Below are positions 44,599 to 53,294 of a DNA stretch of 64,000 nucleotides, piece after piece; the stretch's first letter is position 1, and the number at the start of each line of letters is the position of its first letter. Made by a program: the position numbers and the translations under genes. The notes below the pieces were generated by a model. The model ran no database searches. It worked only from the letters and a program-made list of their open reading frames with translations, and was not told where the DNA came from. This DNA comes from Epithemia pelagica (taxonomy: Eukaryota; Bacillariophyta; Bacillariophyceae; Surirellales; Surirellaceae), in the NCBI GenBank assembly GCA_946965045.2, contig OX337232.1, positions 2,852,001 through 2,916,000 of the forward strand, read 5' to 3'.

Positions 44599-44607
44599 GA
44601 GAGGGAG
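44599..44607 (+). promoter_or_regulatory. Polypurine tract
   Basis: GAGAGGGAG directly abuts the 3' LTR start at 44608; this is the expected plus-strand primer site. Confidence 0.85.
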
Positions 44608-44844
44608 TGTCGTGACAGTGGGGAAGTATGCATGCTAGTGGGGTAGCAGCCTTGGAGCGCGCGAGTCGAGCCAAGAAAGTAGAATAACTCCCACACACAG
44701 TTTGGAATCATAATTTTCGCTTTGTTTGATTGTTGCATCTCTTCTCCCTTCCGTTCCCTGCCTACCGTCATCATTTGTTGACCATAGCGATCATTTGACC
44801 GCTGAGTACGACAAGAGACGCATCTATAACGATAGATTGCGGCA
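44608..44844 (+). repeat. 3' LTR (237 bp)
   Basis: TGTCGTGACAG...GATTGCGGCA. No difference from the 5' LTR found by reading. Confidence 0.95.
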
Positions 44845-44849
44845 ATTGG
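44845..44849 (+). repeat. Target site duplication ATTGG (right)
   Basis: Copy of 38438-38442; the interrupted exon continues from here in frame. Confidence 0.95.
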
Positions 44850-44980
44850 GCGGCACGAAATCTTGCGAGACTGTCTTGCCGGTAAGTTGCTGGATCAAAT
44901 TTGCGCTACAGTTGGGTGTTGTTCTAATGTTGTTGTTCTTATGTTGTGTGTTTTACTCGGAACCTTTTCCTCGCCCACAG

Positions 44981-46222
44981 GTCATGGCCGATGACGGTAG
45001 CGGGCGTGACATTACCATTCCCTCGTTCTTGTTGTACAAAGAAGACGCGGATGCCATCAAGACTGTACTGATGGCCAATCAGACTGTCCGTGTGGCACTG
45101 AACTTCTCCATGCCCTTGCCCCATGACGCTGGAGATCCAGTGAAGTATGAGTTTTGGTCACGGCCATGGGATTCCGAATCGACCGACGTGTTCAACAAGT
45201 TTCGGTTTATCGCCAAGGCATTGGATCAGAACGCCCAGTTTACTCCGCACTTTTCTATTTACAATGGTGTCGCCGCTGGTTGTCGTTCGTCCGACGGAAC
45301 CAACCAATGTGGGACGCTGTGCACCAACGGTGGACGATACTGTGCCACCGAGGTGGACACTGCAGTGGGACACGGTGTTCACGGAGCGGACGTTGTGACG
45401 GAGTCCCTTCGACGCATTTGTCTGTGGTTAGCGTATGGAGAGGAGGACGGCATTGGGTTCAACTGGTGGACCTATATGGAAGAATTCATTCGTCAGTGTC
45501 ACAGTGGAGATGGCACGGACCATGTTTCCTACCCCCAATGTGTCGATGAGGTGTACCACCAAACCGGCATGGACAAGAACAAGATTGACGTTTGTATGCG
45601 TGACTCGGGTGGCCTCGAAACGGACAGGAACAATTCCTTGTTGGATGCACAAATGAGTTTGCAGGAGCAACAAGGAATTGTCCTCGTTCCCACCGCCTTG
45701 GTCAATGGAGCCCCCGTTCGCGGACAATTGAGTTCGGCCAACCTGTTCCAGGCCATTTGCTCGGCGTACACACCCGAAAAAAAGCCAGACGTGTGCAACC
45801 TGTGTGAGGCATGTGCGGACGTGAAGGAATGTGTGATGCAGGATGGAATCTGCCCGTCTCGATGATATACATGAGGTTATAATTCATTTGTGCACCATTC
45901 TACCTAGTTTGATTCTTTGGCGCACCATTGTATCGTTGCTTGGACATGCTTCACGAGTTTTCTTAGTTCGCTTATGACTCGATAGAGAGAAGCAAGGAAC
46001 GCAGCTATATCCCGTAGGTATTATATTATTACGGCATCCATCTTACAAGGTAGGAGTATCTAGGTTGTATGATTCATGAGTCATCAACCTAGACGATGAG
46101 GCCAATCATGCCAGCAACGACCTGGCAATCACTAATCACTCTCAAAGTGTAAGAGAGATCCCTTCCGTAGTCAATGTCCTTCTACCGTAGACAATGCCCG
46201 AAACAATTCAAAACGGCGGGCG
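44981..46222 (+). repeat. Inverted segmental duplication, left arm
   Basis: Covers the last exon of the sorting-receptor-like gene and about 360 bp of 3' flank. Its reverse complement matches 50521-51772 with moderate divergence; both arms share the ends near GGCGGGCG on the outer 3' side. The arm includes a hairpin, CTAGGTTG (46060-46067) with CAACCTAG (46085-46092), around an ATGAGTCAT. Confidence 0.85.
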
Positions 46223-46734
46223 TTATTCGAATAAATAGTGTGGACATGCGATCGCTAGCTAGTAGTGGAGTCCTGGAACGACTGGTGCTTCGCGTCGGGA
46301 CATTCCACAACATGTCGTCCTGGTACTTTCAGAGGTATCGTTGCACATTCTGCAGTACAGTCAGCATTGGTAGGAGTTTCGGTGCATCCGATTGGTAGGC
46401 CAATGACGTGGCTATGGTGGATGTTGGAACGAGATTTTTTTGGCCTCCAACATCAACACGACGCAGGATCATCTGTCGGGGGCGGGGTATCTAGGTCTTC
46501 CGAGAATTTTGTGGAGGAGATGAGTGATGAACGCGACCATCCGCTTCAATTCTATATCAATTTGGATCGATACAGACTCTTCTTCAATCAACGCTCTCCT
46601 CTTCTCTGTTACCTCTCCATTCGACACTCCTCTTTTCTATTGCCTGTGTCGGTGTGACAAAAAACCTCGCGAATCTCCAAAGGCACAAAGGAGAATCGTC
46701 GTGTTGCGTGAGAGAGATCGACAGCCAAGAAACC
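46223..46734. other. Intergenic, 5' region of P5
   Basis: No gene recognised. It must hold the P5 promoter; nothing specific seen. Confidence 0.45.
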
Positions 46735-49700
46735 ATGGGATCGACCTCTTTTGTTGCTGGACGGCGGCGTTCCAGTGTCGTCCTACCAATACGGCCTGGT
46801 GGGTGGTGCATGGTCGTGTGTGGGATGGTTCAACTACTGGTTGGCGGCATGGGGAGGTGCCAGGCCTTTGTTCCATTGCATCCACAACGACAACAAGAAC
46901 GATCCTCTTTTTGGATTCGTCACGTTTCGACTGCTCCCACCCCCCTGTCCACTCCACCACCGTCCTGGCAGGACGACCTGCTCGAGGACAATGACAAGGA
47001 TGACGACCATGACGACTTGGAACAAGTGTATTGGATTCCCGATACGGAATTGGATCAAGAATTGGCCGAAGTGAGTGCCATGATGGCCGAATTGGAAGCC
47101 TACTTGCAAGAAGAACATGACAGTGACGACCATCATGACGAACCATCCTTCCAATCCACTCCCCAGGATGCGGACAATGACGATTTGATGCAAGCCTATC
47201 AACGCGCCAAATCGTCCTTGGAACTCTTGCAACACATTCGACACGATTTGCATTCCCTCAAGGATTCCTTACAAATGGATGACAATGAGGATGATGATGA
47301 TGGCGACAATGAGGATGAACCCGCCCTTCCCTTTTTCTTGACGGCACCTCCACAAGAAGAGGATACCACAAGTACTCCAACACTGGTGCCGCGTCCCCCC
47401 TTGCAGGCACCGTCTCGATTGGTTCTACGACAAGCGCAATGGGAATCCTCCTACAGTCAAAGCATTGATGCCCATTTGCAATGGCAACACCAAAAACGAC
47501 GACGACAACAACAACAACAACAACAACAAGACCTGACGACGCGAGCTGTCCAGTCACCACCACCAGGACGTCGTTCTCGTCGTTCTTCTTCTTCTTCTTC
47601 TTCTTCTTCTTCTTCCAACCCATTGGCCATTCCTCGTCGCCGGGTGGATTTTAGTAGCAACCGCAAGGCCTTGACCATTCCTCGACCGCGTCCGCCGCAA
47701 CAGCCTCCGTCGCGGGCCGTCTTACGACAAGCCGTGTTGGAATCGTCGTACGTCGAGAATGTCGAAAACCAGGACTGGTGGAGGCAGCATGTCCAGCGAC
47801 AACAAGAACGACTCGAAGAACAAGAACTAGAACCAGAACAACAAGACGAGGAGGAGACTGTGACGACGACACGTGTCGCATCTCGGGACGATATGGCCAC
47901 CACACCACCCATGATCCCATCAGACAAGAAAAAGAAGAATCCCGATACACGGGTCCGCAAAGCCGTCTTGCTCGATTCCGATGCATTGGCGGGCGATTCG
48001 ACCAAGAAGGAGGAGGATCCCCGCCGTGTCACCATGTTGCCCGGTTTTCGCAAACCACCCACGGTCCAAACCTTGTGGAGTGAAGGAACCACCACAACCA
48101 CAACAACTCCACGACCCATTCAACGACGCACGACCAGTACCACCACGATTCCCAACCAGGCATGGACCCGGCAACCACCCATTCGGAGGACGACCACCCC
48201 CACGGCACGCCCCGTCCCAACCGTCGTGACACAACAACAACAACAACAAACACCAGAGCGACAACCACAACAAACACCAGAACAACCACAAGTACCATCC
48301 CCAATCACGGCCCGTCGTAGCCCACCACAATCCCCACCACCACGACCGTTTCGGTCCGCCACAACCACAACAACGACAATACGGCGACCCAAACAATGGG
48401 CGCAACTCCAATCCCATGTCGCACAACTCCAACAACAACAAGAACAACCAGAAACAGCGTCGTCCGTTCCTACGTGGCACGTTGGCAATTCCCAAACACC
48501 ACAACAGCCACCACCACAGCCGTCTCTGGAGGAGACTCCAACAACACCAAAAATGACAAGGTCTACGAAACAATCGTTTCCAACAACACCCACGACTGCA
48601 CAACCACAATCACCGCCACCGACGGCGCCCTTTGGTCATTCCGTCGTTCGATCATCCTCCTCCACCCAAACGACGACGGCACGTTCCAAAACCACAACGG
48701 CTGCTGCTGCCGCCTTGGATCCCCAGGATCATGCATCTTCAATCCACCCCTCTCCCTTTCATCAACCCATTGGATCTCTCTCGGGGAATCCAACCAAACC
48801 AACCAGGACGACACCAACGACAAGGTTTAGATCTCCTTCCACGCCGACAACGACGACACAACCAACGACAACTCAAACAACCTCCATGACACGCAAGGTG
48901 GTCGGTGGAGCCTTTGTCCGAGAACGGCCACCCTTTTCCATGGCTCCTCGTCCCCAACAATTGGTACGAGATCCGCAACAACCCTTGACAAAATCCTCAT
49001 CCTTTGTATCAGCATCGTCTCCGTCGTCGTCCTCGTCGGTGAGCCGTCCGACTACGACTACGACCACCCAATCGGCCCCCAGCCGCCGGGCTCCCGACAC
49101 GAGCCATGCACAGAATACCAGTGTCTTGTGGACCCAACGGCATACCACGCCAGCCATGGAGGTGGACCAGCATGCCGTGAGACAAAGTCCGTCGTTGGTC
49201 AATCGGTTGCACCATCATCCCACCATTAGTCGTACGACGGCGGCCCACCAACGACGGCGTCAACAACAACAACAACAACAAGACCAAGAACTTCGACCAC
49301 ACCTTTTAGGAGATCCGCCCATTCCCGTCTCGGTCCAAGCCGAATCGCAAAAGACACTCCGATTCACCACGGCACAGATAGGCCGGGTCGGACTCTCGTT
49401 GCGGAATTTACAAGGCCGACCGGTTCATGCCCTGGTCCGGCTCTTGCAAGGTCCGGAGGATTGTCCCCAATACATTTCCGTCTACAGTGAAGATGGGGGA
49501 AGACATCCCTTTACCGCCATTTTGGAAACACCCGGCGACAACAATTCCCTTTGCATTTGCAACACTGGCCCTTCCCTGTCGTTTCCCCTGACGGGAACCG
49601 TCACTGCGGAATTGGAAGACGAATCCACACTCAATGCTCCTATGAGTACTACTACGACTTCCGAGGACAAGCACCCCAAACCGCCCTTGTTTTCGGTTCT

Positions 49701-50127
49701 GGATCGATTGGCGCAGTCCCCCACGGCGGCGCAACAAATGATTCAAGGAGGTGCCAGTCGTACCTTTGGATTGGATCAGGATGCCACTCGGGCTGAAATT
49801 ATGCTCACCACCAGTGGTCGGAGTCTCAATGCCGTCGTCGAGATTCTCTATGGACCGGACAATACCAAACAAGTCATGGAGGTTTATTCCGACAATGGCA
49901 CGGTGCGACCCTTGTTTGTGTCCATTGAAACGCCCCACGGAGGGTCGCTCATCAAGGTCCTGAACAAGGCACCCATTGCCTTTCCACTCACGGCCAGTGT
50001 CGAGGCCTTTTCCTCCTCCACGTCTTTTTCTCCAAGCAGTAGTACGCAACCAACGAGCAGCAGTAGGCGCCAATCTCAAAAGTCATTTACACGTGACTTT
50101 GAATTCTCGTCCTTTTCCACCCCGTGA
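46735..50127 (+). CDS. P5: plastid-targeted low-complexity protein with a duplicated C-terminal domain
   Basis: A 1130-aa single-exon protein; the frame is open 27 codons further upstream but the ATG at 46735 best exposes the signal peptide. A hydrophobic segment (about residues 24-39) ends in CQA^FVPLH (A44^F45), an ASAFAP-type plastid site. The long middle is Gln/Pro/Thr/Ser-rich with acidic patches, two LRQAxxESSYxxN motifs (about 225 and 325), and one RPKQWAQLQ motif recalling the QWAALR repeats of P2/P3. The C-terminus has two related blocks of about 85 aa (about 872-960 and 1005-1095), sharing YS(E/D)(D/N)G, a P-F/L-x3-IETP step and FPLT(G/A) near the end; they look like paired beta-rich domains. 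I know no name for them. It sits between the inverted duplication arms. Function unknown. Confidence 0.78.
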   Translation: MGSTSFVAGRRRSSVVLPIRPGGWCMVVCGMVQLLVGGMGRCQAFVPLHPQRQQERSSFWIRHVSTAPTPLSTPPPSWQDDLLEDNDKDDDHDDLEQVYWIPDTELDQELAEVSAMMAELEAYLQEEHDSDDHHDEPSFQSTPQDADNDDLMQAYQRAKSSLELLQHIRHDLHSLKDSLQMDDNEDDDDGDNEDEPALPFFLTAPPQEEDTTSTPTLVPRPPLQAPSRLVLRQAQWESSYSQSIDAHLQWQHQKRRRQQQQQQQQDLTTRAVQSPPPGRRSRRSSSSSSSSSSSNPLAIPRRRVDFSSNRKALTIPRPRPPQQPPSRAVLRQAVLESSYVENVENQDWWRQHVQRQQERLEEQELEPEQQDEEETVTTTRVASRDDMATTPPMIPSDKKKKNPDTRVRKAVLLDSDALAGDSTKKEEDPRRVTMLPGFRKPPTVQTLWSEGTTTTTTTPRPIQRRTTSTTTIPNQAWTRQPPIRRTTTPTARPVPTVVTQQQQQQTPERQPQQTPEQPQVPSPITARRSPPQSPPPRPFRSATTTTTTIRRPKQWAQLQSHVAQLQQQQEQPETASSVPTWHVGNSQTPQQPPPQPSLEETPTTPKMTRSTKQSFPTTPTTAQPQSPPPTAPFGHSVVRSSSSTQTTTARSKTTTAAAAALDPQDHASSIHPSPFHQPIGSLSGNPTKPTRTTPTTRFRSPSTPTTTTQPTTTQTTSMTRKVVGGAFVRERPPFSMAPRPQQLVRDPQQPLTKSSSFVSASSPSSSSSVSRPTTTTTTQSAPSRRAPDTSHAQNTSVLWTQRHTTPAMEVDQHAVRQSPSLVNRLHHHPTISRTTAAHQRRRQQQQQQQDQELRPHLLGDPPIPVSVQAESQKTLRFTTAQIGRVGLSLRNLQGRPVHALVRLLQGPEDCPQYISVYSEDGGRHPFTAILETPGDNNSLCICNTGPSLSFPLTGTVTAELEDESTLNAPMSTTTTSEDKHPKPPLFSVLDRLAQSPTAAQQMIQGGASRTFGLDQDATRAEIMLTTSGRSLNAVVEILYGPDNTKQVMEVYSDNGTVRPLFVSIETPHGGSLIKVLNKAPIAFPLTASVEAFSSSTSFSPSSSTQPTSSSRRQSQKSFTRDFEFSSFSTP

Positions 50128-50520
50128 AACTCGAGAGCGGGAAGTACGCGATGAAACTCATTGACACGATTGCCTTTTTCCCGGCGTGTGAGGGTGAGTA
50201 TGACCTGGATCCAACGTTGGATGGTCCACTCCACTTTCGTTTTCTTGTTTTGGAACACAAGGAGCCAGTATCCACACGATAAATCTCTGAAGGCTATTGG
50301 TTCGTGCGAGTCATTTCCTTGCTTGTGGCATGTTGCTGGAACGCACCTTGATCCTCGGTCTGTCGCATCCCTTTTCCCTAGGTGAATCCACATGCATCAT
50401 GTGCCTAGTCTCACGATAGCAATCCTCAACACCTCGCTCATTGTGAAAGTGCATCTGGATCTTGATCGTTCGGTGCCGCACTCCTTTCTTTCCAGGCATA
50501 TTCTAAAAATTGGATTCTTG
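50128..50520. other. Intergenic downstream of P5
   Basis: No gene seen. It should include the P5 3' UTR. Confidence 0.5.
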
Positions 50521-51772
50521 CGCCCGCCGTTTTGTATTGTTTCGGGCGTCTCCTTTTGGGCTTTAGTGTCTACGGTGGAAGCAATGGGAACTGGGCATTG
50601 ACTGCGGAAGGTAGCGCTCTTACGCTTCGAGAGTGATTGCCAGAGGTCGTTGCTGGGATGATTGGCCTCATTTTCTCGGTTGATGACTCATGAATCATAC
50701 AACCTCGATACCTAGTAAGATTGATGCCGTAATAATATAATATCTATGGGACATTAGCTGCGTTCCTTGCTTTTCTATCGAGTCATGCGAGAAATAACAA
50801 CTCGTGAAGCATGTCCAAGAAACGATACAATGGTGCGCAAACGAATCAAACTAGAATGGTGCACAAATGAATTATAACCTCAAGTATATATCAGCGAGAC
50901 GGGCAAATTCCATCCCGCATGACGCACTCCTTCACGTCCGCACATGCCTCACACAGGTTGCACACATCTGGCTTTTTTTCGGGTGTGTACGCCGAGCAAA
51001 TGGCCTGGAACAGGTTGGCCGAACTCAATTGTCCGCGATCGGGGGCTCCATTGACCAAGGCGGTGGGAACCAGGACAATTCCTTGTTGTTCCTGCAACCT
51101 CATTTGTGCATCCAACAACGAATTGTTCATGTCCGTTTCGAGGCCACCCGAGTCCCAGTCAATCGTTTTCTTGTCCATGCCTGTTTGGTGGTACACCTCG
51201 TCCACACACTGGGGGTAGGAACCATGGTCCGTGCCATGTCCACGGTGACACTGACGAATAAAGTCTTCCATATACGTCCACCAGTTGAACCCAATGCCGT
51301 CCTCCTTTCCATACGCCAACCACAGACAAATGCGTCAAAGGGATTCCTTCACAACGTCCGCTTCGTCAACCCCCTGTCCCACTGCCGTATCCACCTCGGT
51401 GGCACAGTAACGTCCACCGTTGGTGCAAAGCGTTCCACAGTGGTTGGTTCCATCGGACGAATGACATTCCGCGTCGACACCATTGTAAATAGAAATGTGC
51501 GGAGTAAACTGGGCGTTCGGATCCAATGCCTGGGCGATAAACCCAAACTTGTGGAACACGTCGGTCGAATCGGAATCCCACGGCCGTGACCAAAACTCAT
51601 ACTACTCCACTGCATCTCCTTCGTCATGGGGCACGGGCATGGAGAATGTCAGTCCCACACGGACAGTCGGATTGGCCATCAGTACATTGGTCATGGCATC
51701 CGCGTCTTGTTGGTACAACAACAACAACGAGGGAATGGTGAGTGTCATGGTGGTGGTCGTGGTCGGCCAGAG
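50521..51772 (-). repeat. Inverted segmental duplication, right arm
   Basis: Reverse-complement match to 44981-46222, including the 3' flank with the ATGAGTCAT hairpin (about 50670-50710). Homology is lost just upstream of the exon start. Confidence 0.85.
50891..51772 (-). pseudogene. Decayed copy of the sorting-receptor-like last exon
   Basis: Encodes the same region as 44981-45865, from a LTIPS start to CVMRDGICPSR and TGA at 50891-50893. The reading frame is kept throughout, but two stops break it: TAG at 51602-51604, apparently from a 3-bp AGT slippage where the other copy reads GTG AAG TAT, and TGA at 51335-51337 where the other copy has CGA (Arg). A small in-frame deletion removes about three residues (KIDVCMRDSGG becomes TIDWDSGG). 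The upstream exons encoding the signal peptide and protease-associated domain are not found next to it. Confidence 0.85.
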
Positions 51773-52169
51773 GCACCCTTGCCAAACAACAACTGGACGG
51801 AACGAACCCACCACGGTGAGCGCGACACTCTACTGGAATACAGTCGGACGGTGCTGTTGGTCGTTCCATACTCCATTCATCATTCCAGGGGCTGGTATGT
51901 ATGTAGGGCGAGCAAGACTTTGAAACCGACCGACCGCCATGCAAACCAACCACACCCAGGGAACAACCAGAGTCGTCGTCTCCTCCCTTGTCAAGTCTTA
52001 TTTGTCACACACAAGGCTTTGGCAAGTCAAAAGACTCCACCAATAACACTAATGGTTTCGTATCAAGCCTCCACCCGCAACGATTGCCATGGGCACAATC
52101 CAACCGAACAATAAGGGTCCTTCCTCCAGACTGTGCTGGTATCGATACGTGCCATCCATCGAACAAGAT

Positions 52170-52248
52170 TAAACTGTCGAGTATTGACAGTCCGAGACGG
52201 ATGCAACCGTACAGGATCCGTCTTGTCCGGTCCATACTCGACAGTTTA
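52170..52248. repeat. 79-bp two-stage hairpin
   Basis: A perfect 15-bp inverted repeat (TAAACTGTCGAGTAT at 52170-52184, ATACTCGACAGTTTA at 52234-52248) encloses a second stem (AGACGGAT at 52195-52202, ATCCGTCT at 52216-52223) with a 13-nt loop. As RNA it would form one long stem with an internal loop. Confidence 0.85.
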
Positions 52249-52555
52249 CTGTCGTCCAACAGAGGTGTCTCGAGATTGGTTGTCCAAGAAACAAAAAGAA
52301 TCCTGCCTGTCCCTCCGTTCCATACCATTGTCCTCCCAACGACGATCAAGCCCCCCCGTCTAGCTAGCTTGTTTTGGGGCAGTGTCTCTTGATTGGTTCC
52401 TGGAATCACTCATGGCTGGTTTACACACCGCACACACATACAACACACACCCACTGGCAAGAAAGCAATCCATCCTGCGAGGAAGAAAGGACAAGGAACA
52501 CTCTGCGTCGTCGTGGTCGCCACAAAGAGATGTATTCTCGTCGAGGACGTTGTCC

Positions 52556-52583
52556 TTGTTGTTGTTGTTGTTGTTGTTGTTGG
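52556..52583. repeat. (TTG)n microsatellite
   Basis: About nine TTG/GTT units in a row. Confidence 0.85.
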
Positions 52584-53294
52584 GAATCCTCATTGGTGTC
52601 CGTCGTCGTCGTCCTTGTGTGGGCTGGTTGTCGAATGCACGGCGGATCCGAGAATACAACTGAGCGGTATTGGGTCCATTTTTTTATAGATTGATCAACT
52701 AAATTAATGGGTGAATGTACGCCGGGAGTAACTTCCCGGTGGATTTTTTCCCAGATGGATTTGGGGGATGTCTCGTTCCATAGTGCTCGTATTGTAGCCG
52801 TATTGTACTCTATGCAGTTTTGTCACCTCGCGTGCAGTCGCTCTTAAAATAAGATTGGAGTCCCACATGGGCACCACCACCACCAATAAGATGACTCGTA
52901 GCTGGATTCTTATTCTACTCGTACTGGTTACTCGTACTCGTACTGGTACTCGTATGTTGTACTCTTATTGGCAATTGGCACGGATATACGACCACGTACC
53001 CATGGCTGCTGGGTGGGGTTGGGAGTTGGGAATTTGCGGCATGCACCCCTTGCTCGGCAAGAGTTGGGCCTTCTTCGTATCTTTCTGTGGTGGCCGAGAT
53101 TGGCATGCTGTGTGCTGTGGTTCCGAACTTGTCGGGTCGTCGATTCGACGAACCTGAAAGATACACACACAGTCAACGTTTGTTTTTCTTTGAAACCAAC
53201 AACGCGCTTTCCAGCGAAACTCATAAAAAAAGAAAACACTCTGGATATCCAGTCTCTAACATTCATTGATTCGAATCATTCTTCTCCGTTCACC

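Larger units (their letters stand above)
38443..44844 (+). mobile_element. Complete Ty1/copia LTR retrotransposon
   Basis: A 6402-bp element: 5' LTR, tRNA primer site, gag, pol, purine tract, 3' LTR, with a 5-bp ATTGG target duplication. The order protease - integrase - reverse transcriptase - RNase H defines Ty1/copia (Pseudoviridae-type); in diatoms these are the CoDi lineages. Both LTRs are 237 bp and I see no difference between them, so the insertion is very recent. It lies in the same orientation as the receptor gene it disrupts. All catalytic motifs look intact, so it may be active. Confidence 0.95.
37895..45865 (+). pseudogene. Vacuolar-sorting-receptor-like gene interrupted by a copia element
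   Basis: Exons: 37895-37978 (signal peptide), 38124-38442 continuing at 44850-44881 after the transposon, and 44981-45865. Introns are 145 and 99 nt, both phase 0. Without the element and one ATTGG copy the frame is restored, giving 439 aa. It encodes the luminal half of a plant-type vacuolar sorting receptor: FGMPPYGG, a protease-associated domain (MVDRGGRCSFVHKVRRAQ, FGASAVLIADH), ITIPS, the CGTLCTNGGRYC cysteine motif, then a thioredoxin-like part ending PTALVNGAPVRGQL. It stops after VKECVMQDGICPSR, so the EGF repeats, membrane segment and sorting tail of canonical receptors are missing. As it stands exon 2 runs into an LTR stop (TGA 38448-38450). A decayed inverted copy of the last exon is at 50891-51772. 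Confidence 0.85.
51773..53294. other. Intergenic upstream of the monooxygenase
   Basis: About 1.5 kb without a gene. It holds a strong hairpin (52170-52248), a TTG microsatellite, and a short array of ACTCGT/ACTGGT hexamers at about 52916-52960. Confidence 0.5.

Noticed and set aside
44726-44980. An open frame leading into the last receptor exon from the 3' LTR
   Set aside because: It crosses LTR sequence and the intron 44882-44980; the exon boundary at 44981 fits the receptor family.
52968-53294. A 109-codon upstream extension of the monooxygenase
   Set aside because: No homology, and the ATG at 53295 has a good context and lies just before the FAD motif.
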